64,000 nucleotides of DNA from Linanthus parryae. Its lineage: Eukaryota; Streptophyta; Magnoliopsida; Ericales; Polemoniaceae. The first letter of the stretch is position 1. Every line of letters starts with the position of its first letter. The notes under the pieces were generated by a model, which saw nothing but the letters and a program-made list of their open reading frames with translations, did not search any database and was not told the origin of the DNA. The stretch lies in the NCBI GenBank assembly GCA_023055425.1, contig JALGPY010000006.1, positions 69,348,127-69,412,126 on the forward strand, given 5' to 3'. A program made the position numbers and the translations under genes. Below, piece after piece: positions 36,136 to 48,089 of this stretch.

Positions 36136-37374
36136 GCTAGGTGTGCTGGATGATCGCCATGTGGCTAAGATCTTCCTGTCTAGAAAGCACTATCTACACC
36201 TATGAATGTGTTGTTCAAAGATATTTGGCCAGGAGGGGAGGATTTGAAAATACACGAGCCTAGACACAACTGTGTTATCTTTCACTTCTCTATGATGTCT
36301 TCTCTGGAGAAAGTTTTAACCGGCGGTCCGTGGGTTTTCGATAATAATGTTCTTGCTCTAAGAACCTGGTAGATCACTACTAGTATTGATGATGTTGAAT
36401 TTGATACAATTGAAACCTGGATACAGGTGCTGAACCTCCCCTTCTGCGTCCAAGCAGAATATGATCTCAAGCGTGTTGCTAGCCGAGCAGGACAAGTTAT
36501 TAAAATAGGTGGTCGGATTATCCCGGGTTCATATGGCGACTACATCCGCACGAGAGTACGAATCAATCTCTCAGAGCCATTGGTTAGGGGTGGCTACATA
36601 TCCATCAAATGTAAGAAGATCTGGATTGATTTTAATTTTGAAAAAATCCCTTGCATTTGTTCCTTGTGTGGTTGTTTCGGTCACTGTGACAAAAATTTCA
36701 GAACCAAATAAGATGTGGAGAAGAAAGACGAAAGTCTGAGTTTAAGCGATTGGCTATTATTCCGACGCCCTCCAAGAACATGTATGCTCGACATCTTTGA
36801 GGAGGCTGTTGAGGAACAATAATCTACAGAAAAGTCCAACCCGGTGAGTAATGGCGGCGAAGCAAACAACTTGGATCACGTATTAGACGAGGAGGACTGG
36901 GTTTTTGAGCAGGAGGATGACCTTTCAAAGAGTGGCAGTGGGGTGGACCGAATGACCACAGATGGATCGCACACCATGTCGGATGAAGAGGAAGCCCAGC
37001 TACCGGAAGGAAAGATGCATTCCTTCACCAACTCGTTAGCATCAGCTTATGATTCTTCGGATTCTATCCCAACTACGAAGTTGAGTCATGAACAAAAAGG
37101 GAAGGGCAAAGTTGGTGAGGCACCTCAGACCATTGGGGGTTTCAAGAGGAAGTTAAGTGATGCTAACTTGTTACCAAATCCCAAAGGAAAAGTGAAGGGT
37201 AAGTTCACAATAGGTGAGAGCTTCTCGGGTGGCAGAGGAACTAGGGGAAGGGGGAATGGAGGCAGGGGAACCGGAGGAAGAGGGTTCACATCCCAATTTG
37301 CTTTGAAGGTGGGACAGTTTGGCCCAGGATCGATCACTCCAGGAACCGGCAAAACAAGAAAACCAGAGGGTTAA
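36136..37374 (+). pseudogene. LINE ORF1: DUF4283 and zinc-knuckle protein
   Basis: The N-terminal part reads as a DUF4283 domain (LEKVLTGGPWVFDNNVLALR, about 36300-36368). It leads to a CCHC-like knuckle (CSLCGCFGHCDKNF, about 36660-36705) and a basic, glycine-rich end (GGRGTRGRGNGGRGTGGRG near 37230-37290). The frame is broken before 36210, at a TAG at 36370, at 36709 and between 36711 and 36844. This is the nucleic-acid-binding ORF of a plant L1-type LINE. Confidence 0.82.
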
Positions 37375-37596
37375 ATCAACATTCCAAGCCGGCCATAAAG
37401 CCCACATTAATACACCTCTGAGGAAGAAATATAGAATTGACACCTAGACATTTAACATAGCAGCGATGCAGATACATAATACTTCACCACAGGTTTCTGA
37501 AAATCAGATTCCGTCACATGACGGGGTAGCCTTAAAGAATCCAAACTCTACATTGGTTGAGGCTGTTATGCAGCCTATCTATTTACCATAATTCTC

Positions 37597-38853
37597 TTGA
37601 GCTGGAACGTACGAGGGCTTGGCAAACCCCGTAGAGTTGTGTCTCTTCTCAATATCATGAGGAGACAAAGGCCAAACGTGGTTTTCTTCATGGAGACCAA
37701 ACATTATGCAAAGGAGATGGATCGTACTTTCTCGAGACTAGGTTTTCATAACGGTATTTTAAGAAGTTGTGATGATAGTTCGGGAGGACGGCGTGGTGGT
37801 TTAGCACTAATGTGGGATGAGACAATTCGATTTGGCATGATCAACTTGTCAGATTTCCATATTCACGGTAACTTTTTTAGAGGACGGTTCTCAAAAGGGA
37901 TTTCTTAATGGTTTCTACGGGGAACCGAACAGGAACGAAAGACATCATTCATGGAGTTTGCTTGAGAAACTATACCCCATGAGCCAGCCGTGGTGTATGG
38001 TTGGCGATTTCAACGCTTTCTCGTCTGTCTGTGAGAAGGAGGGGGAAGATCAGTCCCCTTCAGTCAGATAGAGGACTTTTGTAGAGTGATTAATCGTTTA
38101 CGGCTTCGCGATACGGGATACTCAGGTCCCTGTTTTACATGGCACAATGGTCAAGGGGATGAAGCGGCAATTAGAGAACACCTTGAGATATGTATGGTGA
38201 CAGACGAGTGGATTGATAATTTTGGTGGAGCTAGAGTACAACACCTAGTGGCTAAGATCTCTGATCATGTTCTCTTGGAGGTTTATTGGAGCTCAGATTT
38301 CACAGCTACAAGAAGAGTGTAGAGACGATTTCAGGTTGAAGCAATGTGGATGCAGCACGAAGGTTGCAGAGCATTAATTTTGAATTCTTGGAGCTCCTTA
38401 GGGGGCTCCATAGCAGAGAAGCTATCAGTAGTCACGAGTGATTTGAAGATATGGTAGAGAGAACCATTTGGCAGTTTTAGGAAGCAGCTGAAACAGATGA
38501 GGGTTCGGCTCACTGTCCTTACCGAGGGCCCTCACTCTTCGACTGTAGTAGCTGAAACAAACCAACTTCGCAGTGACATTATATGAATCCTGCTTCGGCA
38601 GGAAGAGATGTGGAGACATAGATCAAGAGAGATGTGCATGAGAAAGGGTGATCAGAACACTAGTTTCTTTCATGGCCAAGCTACAATCATAAGATCTCGG
38701 AATCAAGTCACATGACTAGAGGACGAGTTAGGTGGATGGACTGGGGATCCTGACCATATCGTGGGAATCCTTGAGCACTATTTTAAGAATATTTTCACAT
38801 CTAGCAACCCGATTAGAAGTCATATGGATCCAGTTATGCTAGGTATTAAGGAG
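37597..38853 (+). pseudogene. LINE ORF2, endonuclease part
   Basis: It opens with LLSWNVRGLGKPRRV and continues with FFMETKH, a GDFNAFSSV motif near 38005, CFTWHNGQ and ISDHVLL near 38260. These are the APE-type endonuclease landmarks. Several stops and frame changes interrupt it (37906-37908, 38320 and others). Coding breaks at 38853 exactly where element D is inserted, and it continues in frame at 48095 after the duplicated AGGAG. Confidence 0.88.
38849..38853. other. Target-site duplication AGGAG of element D
   Basis: AGGAG at 38849-38853 is repeated at 48090-48094 on the other side of the element. Both lie in the LINE reading frame, which shows a single clean insertion. Confidence 0.93.
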
Positions 38854-40461
38854 TCACACGATTCAACCACAAGTGTACGCTGTCGCGTGTAGTACTATCC
38901 GGAAATCCGGGTTTATCGAACCCAAATGACTTGTCGTGAACCAATTAGGATGACTAACTTCGTGTGGGCTAGCAATTGAGTTTGTTTAATAATCTAAGAA
39001 AGTAAGTAAAAAGCTAATTATTAAAAGTGTGAGTGAATATGAGAGACGAATATCAGGATTTTCTCTAGGTTTACTAGGTTTCCACCATTCATGAATCACA
39101 GTCTGAAACACTGATGATGAATTGATTTGCCAAATGAGAAAGGTACTTTGAAGATTTCTCAACCATATTCTATACTTAGAGCGCATATCTGAATTCTCTA
39201 GCCTACGTACGTCTAAACATGCATCGCGATCTTCTAACTTCTACTCAATGCTCACAGTCTGTGGTTGATTTCTCTAACAGGTGACTATGTGCTTAATTCA
39301 ATTATCCAGGCAATTATTTTCTTTCACTAACCAATTACATGTGATCTTCATATAGGTGATCAAACATCAAAAGGATGGGTTAAGAACAAGAATTAAACAT
39401 ATCACAACCATTCATCATCAATTAAGTTTAAGCAAAACGTGAATCAAATTCATAATCTGCCAAAAAGGCTTCAAACCCTAGCTACCATGGAGAAATACCG
39501 ATAATGAACTTAGCTACTTAGATTCATGAGTAACACGATGAAGTTTATGTTGTTCATGATAAAAAAAAACAATGAAAAAGATAGAGAAGAGAGATCAAAC
39601 GATGGAATCCTCGCTCTCACGACGAACTCCAAGCTCCAAGCCTTCCTCCAATGTGTTCTTATTTTTCTCCAGCAGCCTAATCTGCCCCATAAGTCTAAAA
39701 ATCGTGATGTATAGAGCTGGGCACGATTTTAAATGGATTGTGGCTGAATTTGCAATTGAGCCCCTCTAGTTTGTAATTCTCGGATATATTTCATAAGCTG
39801 ATCTTGCGCGGGACTTTTCTCCCACATCCGGACTTTGTTTTGGGCCTATCTTATATCATTAGAAAGCCCTGGATTTATAATTTCTAATGGCGTAGACCTT
39901 GATCCAAAAATTTATATGTAACTCCAGATACATCCCATATACTGAAGACTATTCTAGTGAACTTTTCCAGCTCTTCTTCGCTTTTGCGTCATCTTCTACG
40001 GACCATATCTTTCTCGTCCGGCCTTGAATTGAGCTCCGTAACCTACCTTTGGAAAGATATTTGAGTCTAATTTCATTTGGCACCGGTATCACTATAGCAT
40101 GCCTTGTAGAACTAAAGATATCATCAAAATAATTAAGGTTGGTCACTTTTGCTCCTCTAACTTTGCTTCTCCTCATTCTTCTTGGCCATTCCCGAGCTTT
40201 TCTCATCTTCCGAAGTTTGTTTCATGCCTCCTAGAAATCTTTTAGCATCCTTTCCTATCATGACAACATGAACAAGCATACCAAGCAATTATATTTGACA
40301 AATAACATCTAAAAAAACGCATCGAAACGCCCCCACTAGCAATAAATCACAACAAGCTCATTCTTCACAAGAATTGGCCTAAATTTCATTACATTTCACC
40401 GAAACTCACACAAATAGCAATGTATTACATACGAAAGATGACTCCAACTAAGTATTTATCA
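38854..40461 (-). repeat. 3' LTR of element D (1608 bp)
   Basis: It runs from TGATAAATACTTAGTTGG at 40461 (element sense) to 38854, where the end has decayed (TCACAC in place of TGACAA on the plus strand). It matches the LTR at 46487-48089 with many scattered changes, so D is clearly older than C. Confidence 0.9.
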
Positions 40462-40498
40462 AATACCCCCACACTTACGATTTGCGCGTCCCGAACAA
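40462..40498 (-). other. Polypurine tract and stem-loop of element D
   Basis: In element sense, TTGTTCG-GGA-CGCGCAA (40482-40498), one wobble and one mismatch away from a full stem, precedes AAGTGTGGGGGTATT and then the LTR start. It matches the layout at 12097-12133. Confidence 0.75.
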
Positions 40499-41235
40499 AG
40501 TCTCATCTACTGCATTTATTTGTCTACTAGCCAACAAGACTCAAACAACTCTAACATGACTCACGACACTATGATGCAGCAAGATGATGCAATGCAATTC
40601 TATACTCGATCTTAAAACAAGTATTTAACACAACACATCCAATTTCTCTCTTTTTGGCAAGAATAGGCAATCTCCCTCTCATAAACTGAAAATCATCAAG
40701 CTTTCACTAATCCTTTTTTTAAATTCGCATACACGCTGCAAGAATTTGAAATAAAATTGATTCTATGCAAAAGCTCACTAAGTTGTCCACTTTCTTCCAC
40801 CAGTTCAAACCAAGACACAAGCACGTCCTAAGCTTCATTGGGTCTAACTCAGATCAAAATTCACTGTAGCCTGTCTTCGCCGAATCATTTGAGGTTTTCA
40901 GACCCTCTTAGCCTTTATTGTTTTTGAATTCAAAGTTTCCCGGTAAAGGGAGTCACAACTCCTGTGAAATAAGGCTTGACTCTAATTTTCCTCTCTAAGC
41001 TCAGATCATTTGGTTCTTCTCCTTATTTGAGCACTTTCTTTTATTTTTTCATTTAAGCACATATCTCCTCTATTTTTTCAACCGTGAGCTAGAGAGTATG
41101 GGCTTTTCGGTTAACTCGTGTGACCACCGTAAGGGATGGTGGTGTACGCCCCTCAACTTCGCTTAGGCTGTGGCAACCATACCACATGAAACCAACTCAA
41201 CATGAAGGTCCACCCCAGATCAACAAGTGACCACA
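40499..41235 (-). other. 3' noncoding region of element D
   Basis: No gene is seen. It resembles the 3' noncoding region of copy B in style, with scattered pyrimidine runs and A/T-rich sequence. Confidence 0.5.
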
Positions 41236-41240
41236 AGTTT

Positions 41241-44231
41241 TGTAATACCCCATCTCAATACTATGGGAAAAATAGTAAAATAAAATAGGAATTTTAATTT
41301 CGAAAAGCAAGTTAGGTAAATTACTGCGTTTTATTCGGATGAGAAATAGAAAACGTCGAATTAATGTTTATAATTTAATCCAGGTGAATTTCTTTATTTT
41401 TAGTCATAGCACGTGTACGACCAACGCAAGACTTTGTAGTTGAACTACACCCAATCATTCTGACTTGTGGTATACCCAACCAAACCCTAGCATTTCACTA
41501 TTTATATATATTTTATATAATGCTATGATTGCATTTTGTCTTCTTCTTAACATTCATCTTCATCTACTCCACGGGAGAAGATTTTTCCCGACAAAGCCAC
41601 CGCTCCACCGCCCTTCACCGCCCATCCTCATCTCTATAAGTTTCCCCCATTCTCTTCCTCTCTTTTGGAGAACACAGTAACACCCATCACAGCCGCCACT
41701 GTTAGCACCGCTACCATCATCTTCTCCACCTCCGGAGAAATAACTACCTCAACCTCTCTAACTCTCTGCCCTCCCTCTGTGTCTCTCCCTCTCTGTCATG
41801 CTCGCCCCAGAGAAGAGAAACAACAGCAGCAACAGCTGCAGCGCCACCAGCAGCCGCCGGCGCTACTTCTGTCGGAGACCACCGAGAGACCCATCCCACT
41901 TTCTCTAAATCTCTGTTCTATATCTCTCTCTCTCACTCCTGTTCTGTGCAAAACAGAGCACATCAGCAGCAGCGGCAAAAGCCGCCACCACCACCTCCTA
42001 TGTTCCCGACCGGAACAACCACCCGAGAGCCACCACTTCAACCCCTCTCCTCTCTTCTTCACCTTTGCTGCTCTCTATCTCTTCTACCCCCCTGTTTTAG
42101 ACCCAATAAGAGTTGAAAGCAGCAACTCCACTGCAGGGGAAAAACAGAGCACCCGTCGCCGCCGTCGGCCATTATAACCGGCGAGATTTTGGGTAACCTT
42201 CAACAAAAACACCCACCACCTGAAACCAGTTCCAATAACCTCCTAGAAGTCCAAGGAGATCGAATCAGCCCCTAATCGAAGCTATGAGCCCACTTGTGAA
42301 CGGTGTCGAGCTCCACCCCCGACCAACGTCGACGGGAACATCTACCTGACCCAAAACTTGATCGATTTCGGCCATTCTTGGCTTAGGTATGCTCTAAATA
42401 TCGTCTTGATTTCATTTAAACAATCAAAATCATATGTTGTATGCTCGAATCCATGTTTAGATTGATGAATTTGGGTGTTCATGACAAGGGGGTGAAAGTG
42501 TCTTTTCCCTAAATTGATTATAGTATGATAATCATATAAAGGGGGTAGCTGGTTGTATTTGTGAGAACTTGGTGGGTAGTTATTTCATGTTAATAAAAGT
42601 GTCATGTGAGTAGGTGGGGGTTCCTGTCGCCTTTTGACATGACTTGTGGGGATTTAAGTGTAGTTTATATAAACGTTATATATACAAAAAAAATATTATT
42701 TTTGGATTGAAATACTTTCTAAAAATAAAAGTTTTCGTCCCGGTCGTGATTCGGGTATTGAAATAGTATACGAGTTGCTCGTTAAAACTTAAGCTAGTAA
42801 TATTTTATTAAAAACTAAACAAACGCTGCGTTTAATTGCTTAACTTTAAATTCGGTTGTTTAAATACCTATAAAATGACTTTTGCTAGCTTATAAATACC
42901 GTTGCATCGTTGCAATTATTTAGAAGTGATTTTCTTAAAAATCCGATATCGTTTAGTTATCAATTCTAATATTTATTTTAGATAAAAATATAAACTACCA
43001 CTGATTTTTACTAGTATTCTATAAAAATAAATCCTATAAATAAATAAGATTTTGTAACATAAAAGTTTAATAACTCTTCAAATAAATACCCGTTGTTTAA
43101 AAATTTTGCTAATAAGAAAATATAACTAAATAAAGAAACGTAACAAAATTAACACGCGAGTTCGGGCTAAATTGGGAATTGTTAACTAGGGTTATTAATA
43201 AGACTCGTAGAGCTATACACAGAGTTGTGACGATTTACAACCTCCGAACTTGTAGGTGACGGATTCGTAAGCAACAACTACGAGTAGGACGTTCCGACGC
43301 TACTGGATTCAGGTAAGTAAATATGCCTGGCCTAGCGTGCTTAGCTCCTATTCGTGTCAGATCATGATTTTAATACTTGTCTCAAAATATATTTTTGAGT
43401 TACATGTTATTTGTGATTCAGTTACATGTTCAAGAAGCTGCTTTGCTTTGAACTGTCACATGAATAATGTTAATCCACTAATAACGTAAAGTGGAAAGAG
43501 TTGTGCGGGGATCGTTGTATTCGCTTTTCTATAAGATTGGCCGTGGCTGGCTACGTCCACCTGACCCGTTTATTTTAACCCGGTCGCAACCTGCCGAATC
43601 GCTCCATGTACTCACCTCTCTGTCCGCGAGTAGTCTTAGAGGGGTGCCGACACTTAAGGTCTTGGATGCGTAGTGATAGTAGATCTTCCCCGTATCAACA
43701 AAGTTAAAATATGATTTCTCTGAAGACAAGGACATTTGTTAAGAGGAAGAAGGCAAGATTGGGATATTACTCCCCGTTATAAAGCAAGAAGTAAGAATTT
43801 GAAAGGTTGAGAAGTTTAAGGCTGGATTTGTGCTCTGTTTACTCTTTTAAAGATTTATTTCCCTCTTACTACTGTTTTGAGAATAAATTATGCCTCATCA
43901 TCTGTTTACGAGCTAGGTTATTTATTTACTCAGCATTTCCCAGCTGACTTTAGAAACTGCGGTTCCGTTTTCTTTCCCACCGCAGGAATAGAGGAAGAGG
44001 ACTATGGTATGGACGGGTACGAGACTCACTGAGGAGGTCCTGTCATCAGTTGTAAGATCGAATGAATAATGTAAGGATAATGTATAATATCCACGTATGA
44101 AGACTTGAGAAGTACTGTAATGTTAAATAGTATGTAATATAAATGTTGGAATGTTATGCTTTCGATTTTCCGCCGTCACTTTAAGCATCACCCTCCCGAT
44201 TCGCCCGAGCCAGATAAAGGGGTTTGTTGCA
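41241..44231 (+). repeat. Solo LTR (2991 bp) nested in element D
   Basis: It starts TGTAATACCCC, ends TTTGTTGCA, and is flanked by AGTTT on both sides (41236-41240 and 44232-44236). The start, the end region (CGATTTTCCGCCGTC near 44163) and the GTGACGGATTCG stretch near 43257 relate it to the LTRs of element C. The CT- and S/P-rich open frames at 41465-42177 sit in the same part of the LTR as those of C and do not look like real proteins. The internal region was probably lost by LTR-LTR recombination. Confidence 0.92.
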
Positions 44232-44236
44232 AGTTT

Positions 44237-45284
44237 CCACTTGAAAACAGAATATTCAGCTACAATAAAACTCAATCTAATTAGCACACTATAGGAAACT
44301 TAGGTATACTTACATGTCATTCTTTCACAACTTCCAAAAGTTCCCTGGCCATCCTTAGTGAAACATCTACAAAAAATATTAAAGAATAAAAGTTTCCCTA
44401 CTACGGCACTTCCTACTCAAAAGGATTCATTCACTAAGCTCTCTTCAGTTTTAAGATCCTCAATTGCCTCTTCTCAAAAAATTTAAATTTTCTATTTTTA
44501 TGGATTTTATATTTTCTCATTTTTGTTTCAATTTTTTTTTTTTTCTTTTACATACTATCCTGACTCTATATGCAAGGTTTAGACTCGAAAAAAAAATTGC
44601 CACAACACAATTCAACTTTTTGGTGGGTAGACTCAATTATTTAAAAGTGCAAACAATATGTAAACTACTCTACACAATACAACAATATAATTAAAAACAT
44701 GACATAAACCACAACACTGGCTAACAATACAATCTAAACACATCCTACATGTAACTGGCTATGCAAACACATTTGGCTAGAAAACAGATAAATCACCCCC
44801 ACACTGAATGCTTCGTTGCCCTCAAAGAATTAAGAGTTCATGCAAGAGAACTCAGCAATCAAATGTGTAGGCCAGTAGATGAGATGGAGCATGACATATA
44901 AAAAATAAACACATAATTTTAGCTAAAGGAAGAAATACTCACAACCGTCTCAAGGGCGGGGACGAACTCCACTCCAAGCAATCCCCAAGCACTAGTGGTG
45001 TCACTGTGCTCCTATATAGTCCGTGTGTATTCGCACACCGGGTCGACTGCCTCCTATGCTAAAATGCATGTATGAAGAATCCCCAACTAGCAAATGCAAG
45101 CCCCTGTGAAGGTCATGTGTGCCATGGCACACCGGGGTAGATTCTACCATAACCTGCTCATGTATGTCACTAAGAAAACATCATTAGTCCCTCTCTCTCT
45201 CATCTCTCCAAATAACATAACTAAATAAAACACACACACAATCGTATTAAAAACACAATCCCTAAGCTAAAGCAGAAAAATACG
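44237..45284 (-). other. Internal noncoding part of element D with palindromes
   Basis: It holds a perfect TGTGCCATGGCACA palindrome (45118-45131), a near-palindrome around 45020-45045, and a second stem-loop plus CAGTGTGGGGGTG tract (44803-44829, element sense). There is no coding sequence of note. The stretch 44680-44830 matches elements F and E at equivalent places. Confidence 0.6.
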
Positions 45285-45343
45285 TTGGGTTGCCTCCCAA
45301 CAAGCGTCGTGTACTTTAAGGTCGACGACCCGACCCAGTTACC
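45285..45343 (-). other. Conserved post-stop block, element D
   Basis: In element sense, GGTAACTGGGTCGGG, GTCGTCGACC, then TTGGGAGGCAACCCAA. It lies about 10 nt after the stop of an ORF unrelated to integrase. Confidence 0.85.
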
Positions 45344-45353
45344 TCAAATATGA

Positions 45354-46354
45354 TTAAGACGGTTTTTCTCTCCACTTTTTCTTCTTCCACCATCGCCTTT
45401 CTTTTTGTCTCTTCTCACGTGAGCATGCATGAGATGCATATGGTGCAAAGAAATTGTAGAAGACGGCCTCAAATATTTTTTCCCTTTTGTGCTTCCACTC
45501 CTTGATCACCGGTCTTCTCGAGAATTCATTCACCACATCATGACCTCTTGTACCTTTCCTCTTCTTCTTCTTCTTCTTCTTCAAAATCAATATCATTGAG
45601 GATCAGTTATGTGGAAATAGAATCCCAGTTGGAACAGTAATGGCAAGAAGTGCCGTCTTGACTGCTTCCTTCCCTAGCTCTTGTCTTGGAATCACAGGTG
45701 GCGATTCATGAACCACATAAAATTGGGATCTTTCTTCATCTCTGTGGAACAATTCCTTAGACCCATGGCATGCTTCATCTATGCACAGATCTTTAACGAG
45801 TGTATATATCACATCCTTGGCGCACTCATGAGCTTGTTCTTCAACAAAAACAGCTTCAATATCAGTAGGCCATAAGCTTGCGTTGTCAACACTCTCCCAC
45901 TCATGACATGACTCTGGAATTATGCGAGGCACGTGTTGTATAGGCTTCACAATATCATCCCACTCTGAGTCCGAATCTGATTCCGAAGCGGCCCAAGGAT
46001 CTATTACTTCATGATGAACAGTATTATATACATAACCTCTGGGGGTTCTTCTTCTTACTCTTTGAACTCCTCAACTAAGTCAGCAATGATGATACTTGGC
46101 CCATCGTCATTATTTGCATATGCCAATGCCCTCGAAAGTTCTGCCAAGTGTTGTCCCTGCAGCTGGACAGTTTCATCCATCCTATTAATCCCTTCCTCCA
46201 TTCTGTCCATTTTAGCTATCATGAGCTTCAATATTCCTTTCATATCCTCATCTTCTTGATTGCAAGGAGGAGGGGTGTACATATCTCCATAGGAGTAGTA
46301 CGGTGAATAGCCAGGAGCTTGCCCATAGAAATTATGCCCCCACATGATCACCAA
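45354..46354 (-). pseudogene. Unrecognised ORF of element D with a WWKKKKWR end
   Basis: It starts MWGHNFYGQAPGY (46342) after an upstream in-frame ATG at 46354. It has a Y/P-rich start, a helical middle (MIAKMDRMEEGINRMDE), an acidic stretch (SESDSDSEWDDI near 45980), and a basic end with FYNFFAPYASHA and RRWWKKKKWREKPS. The reading crosses at least two frame breaks (near 46055 and 45603). It matches no family I know. Element E has a relative with the same layout and ending. It stands where gag-pol would be, so it may be a replaced or captured coding region of a non-autonomous Athila relative. The helical middle could be gag-derived. Confidence 0.5.
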
Positions 46355-46462
46355 GAAACATGAACAATAATTCGCTAGGAAGCAGGTGAGATCAACAAAT
46401 AAATAAACTAAAGCAAAAATTAAAATTCCCTAAAGTTAATATTCTAACTAATTCAACCGAAG

Positions 46463-46480
46463 TCCCCGGTAACGGCGCCA
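46463..46480 (-). other. Primer binding site, tRNA-Asp type, element D
   Basis: The minus strand reads TGGCGCCGTTACCGGGGA, one change from the site in A and B, next to the LTR end at 46487. Confidence 0.88.
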
Positions 46481-46486
46481 AAAACT

Positions 46487-48089
46487 TGACAAGATTCAAC
46501 CGCAAGTGTACGGCTGTCGCGTGTATTAATATCCGGAAATCCGGGTTTATCGAACCCAAAGGACTTGTCGTGAACCAAGTAGGATGATTAACTTCGTGTG
46601 GGCTAGAAATTGAGTTTTTTACTAATCTAAGAAAGTAAGTAACAGCCTAATTATTAAAAATTTGAGTGAATATGAGAGACGAATATCAGGATTTTCTCTA
46701 GGTTTACTAGGTTTCCACCATTCATGAATTACGGTCTGAAACACAGATGATAAATTGATCTGCCAAACGAGCAAGGGTACTTTGAAGATTTCTCAACCAA
46801 AGTCTATACTTAGAGCACGTACCTGATTTCTCTGGCCTACGTACGTCTAAACATGCATCGTGATCTTCTAACTTCTACTCAATGCTCACAGTTTGTGGTT
46901 GATTTCTCTAACCGGTGATTATGTGCTTAATTCAATTATCCGCTCAATTCGTTGCTTTCAGTAACCAGTTACCTATGATCTTCATATAGGTGATCAAACT
47001 ACACAAAGATGGGTTAAGAACAAGAATTAAGCATAGCACAACCATTCATCATCAATTAAGTTTAAGCAAAACGTGAATCAAATTCATAATCCGCCAAAAC
47101 AGCTTCAAACCCTAGCTACCATGGAGAAATCCCGATAATGAACTTAACTACTAAGATTCATGAGTAACACGATGAAGTTTATGTTGTTCATGATCAAAAA
47201 CAATTAAAAAGATAGACAAGAGAGATCAAACGATGGAATCCTCGCTCTCACAACGAACTCCAAGCTCTAATCCTTCCTCCAATGTGTTATTCTTTTTCTC
47301 CAGCAGCCTAATCTGCCCTCTAAGTATAAAAATCGTGATATATAGGGCTGGGCACGATTTTTAATGTATTGTGGCCGAATTTGCAATTCAGCCCCGCTAG
47401 TTTGTAATTCTCGGACAGATTTCATAAGCTGATATTGCGCGGGCCTTTTCTTCCTCATAAGGAAATTTTTTGGGCCTATCTTATATAATTAGAAAGCCCT
47501 GGATTTAAAATTTATAATGGCGTAGTCCTTGATCCAAAATTTTATATGTAACTCCAGATACATCCCAAATATTGAAGACTGGTCTAGTGCTCTTTTCCAG
47601 GACTTCTTCGTTTTTGCGTCATCTTCGACGGACCATATCTTTATCTTCCGGCCTTTGATTGAGCTCCGTGACCTACCGTTCGAAAGATATTTGAGTCTGA
47701 TTTCATTTGGAACCGGTCTCACTATAGCAGGTCCTGCAGAACTCAAGATATCATCACAATAATGACGGTTGGTCACTTTTGCTCCTCTAACTTTGCTTCT
47801 CCTCATTCTTCTCGGCCATTCCCGAGCTTTTCTCATCTTCCGAAGTTTGTTTCATGCCTCCTAGCAATCGTTTAGCATCCTTTCCTATCATGACAACATG
47901 AACAAGCATACCAAGCGTTTATATTTGACAAATAACATCTAAAAATGCTTAGAAACGCCTGGACTAGCAATAAATCACAACAAGCTCATTCTTCACAAGA
48001 ATTGGCCTAAATTTCATCACTTTTCACCGAAATGCACACAAATAGCAATGTATTACATACAAAAGATTACTCCAACTAAGGAGTTGTCA
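46487..48089 (-). repeat. 5' LTR of element D (1603 bp)
   Basis: It starts TGACAACTCC at 48089 (element sense) and ends CTTGTCA at 46487. At 47328-47362 a perfect 10-bp inverted repeat (AAAAATCGTG with CACGATTTTT) encloses CCCTATATATC, a good TATA box in element sense. The same hairpin is at 39697-39730 in the other LTR. Confidence 0.9.

Larger units (their letters stand above)
38854..48089 (-). mobile_element. Element D: non-autonomous Athila-related LTR element (9.2 kb with a nested solo LTR)
   Basis: It has a 5' LTR (46487-48089), a tRNA-Asp-type primer site, an unrecognised ORF (46354-45354), the post-stop block (45285-45343), palindromes, and a 3' LTR (38854-40461) after a GTGTGGGGGTATT polypurine tract. 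No protease, RT or integrase is present, so it depends on another element. Without the nested 3.0-kb solo LTR it would be about 6.2 kb. The 5-bp AGGAG duplication marks both ends. Confidence 0.9.

Noticed and set aside
41465..42177. Protein-coding gene in the solo LTR
   Set aside because: S/T/P-rich low complexity, same LTR position as the non-coding CT-rich part of element C, no motif.
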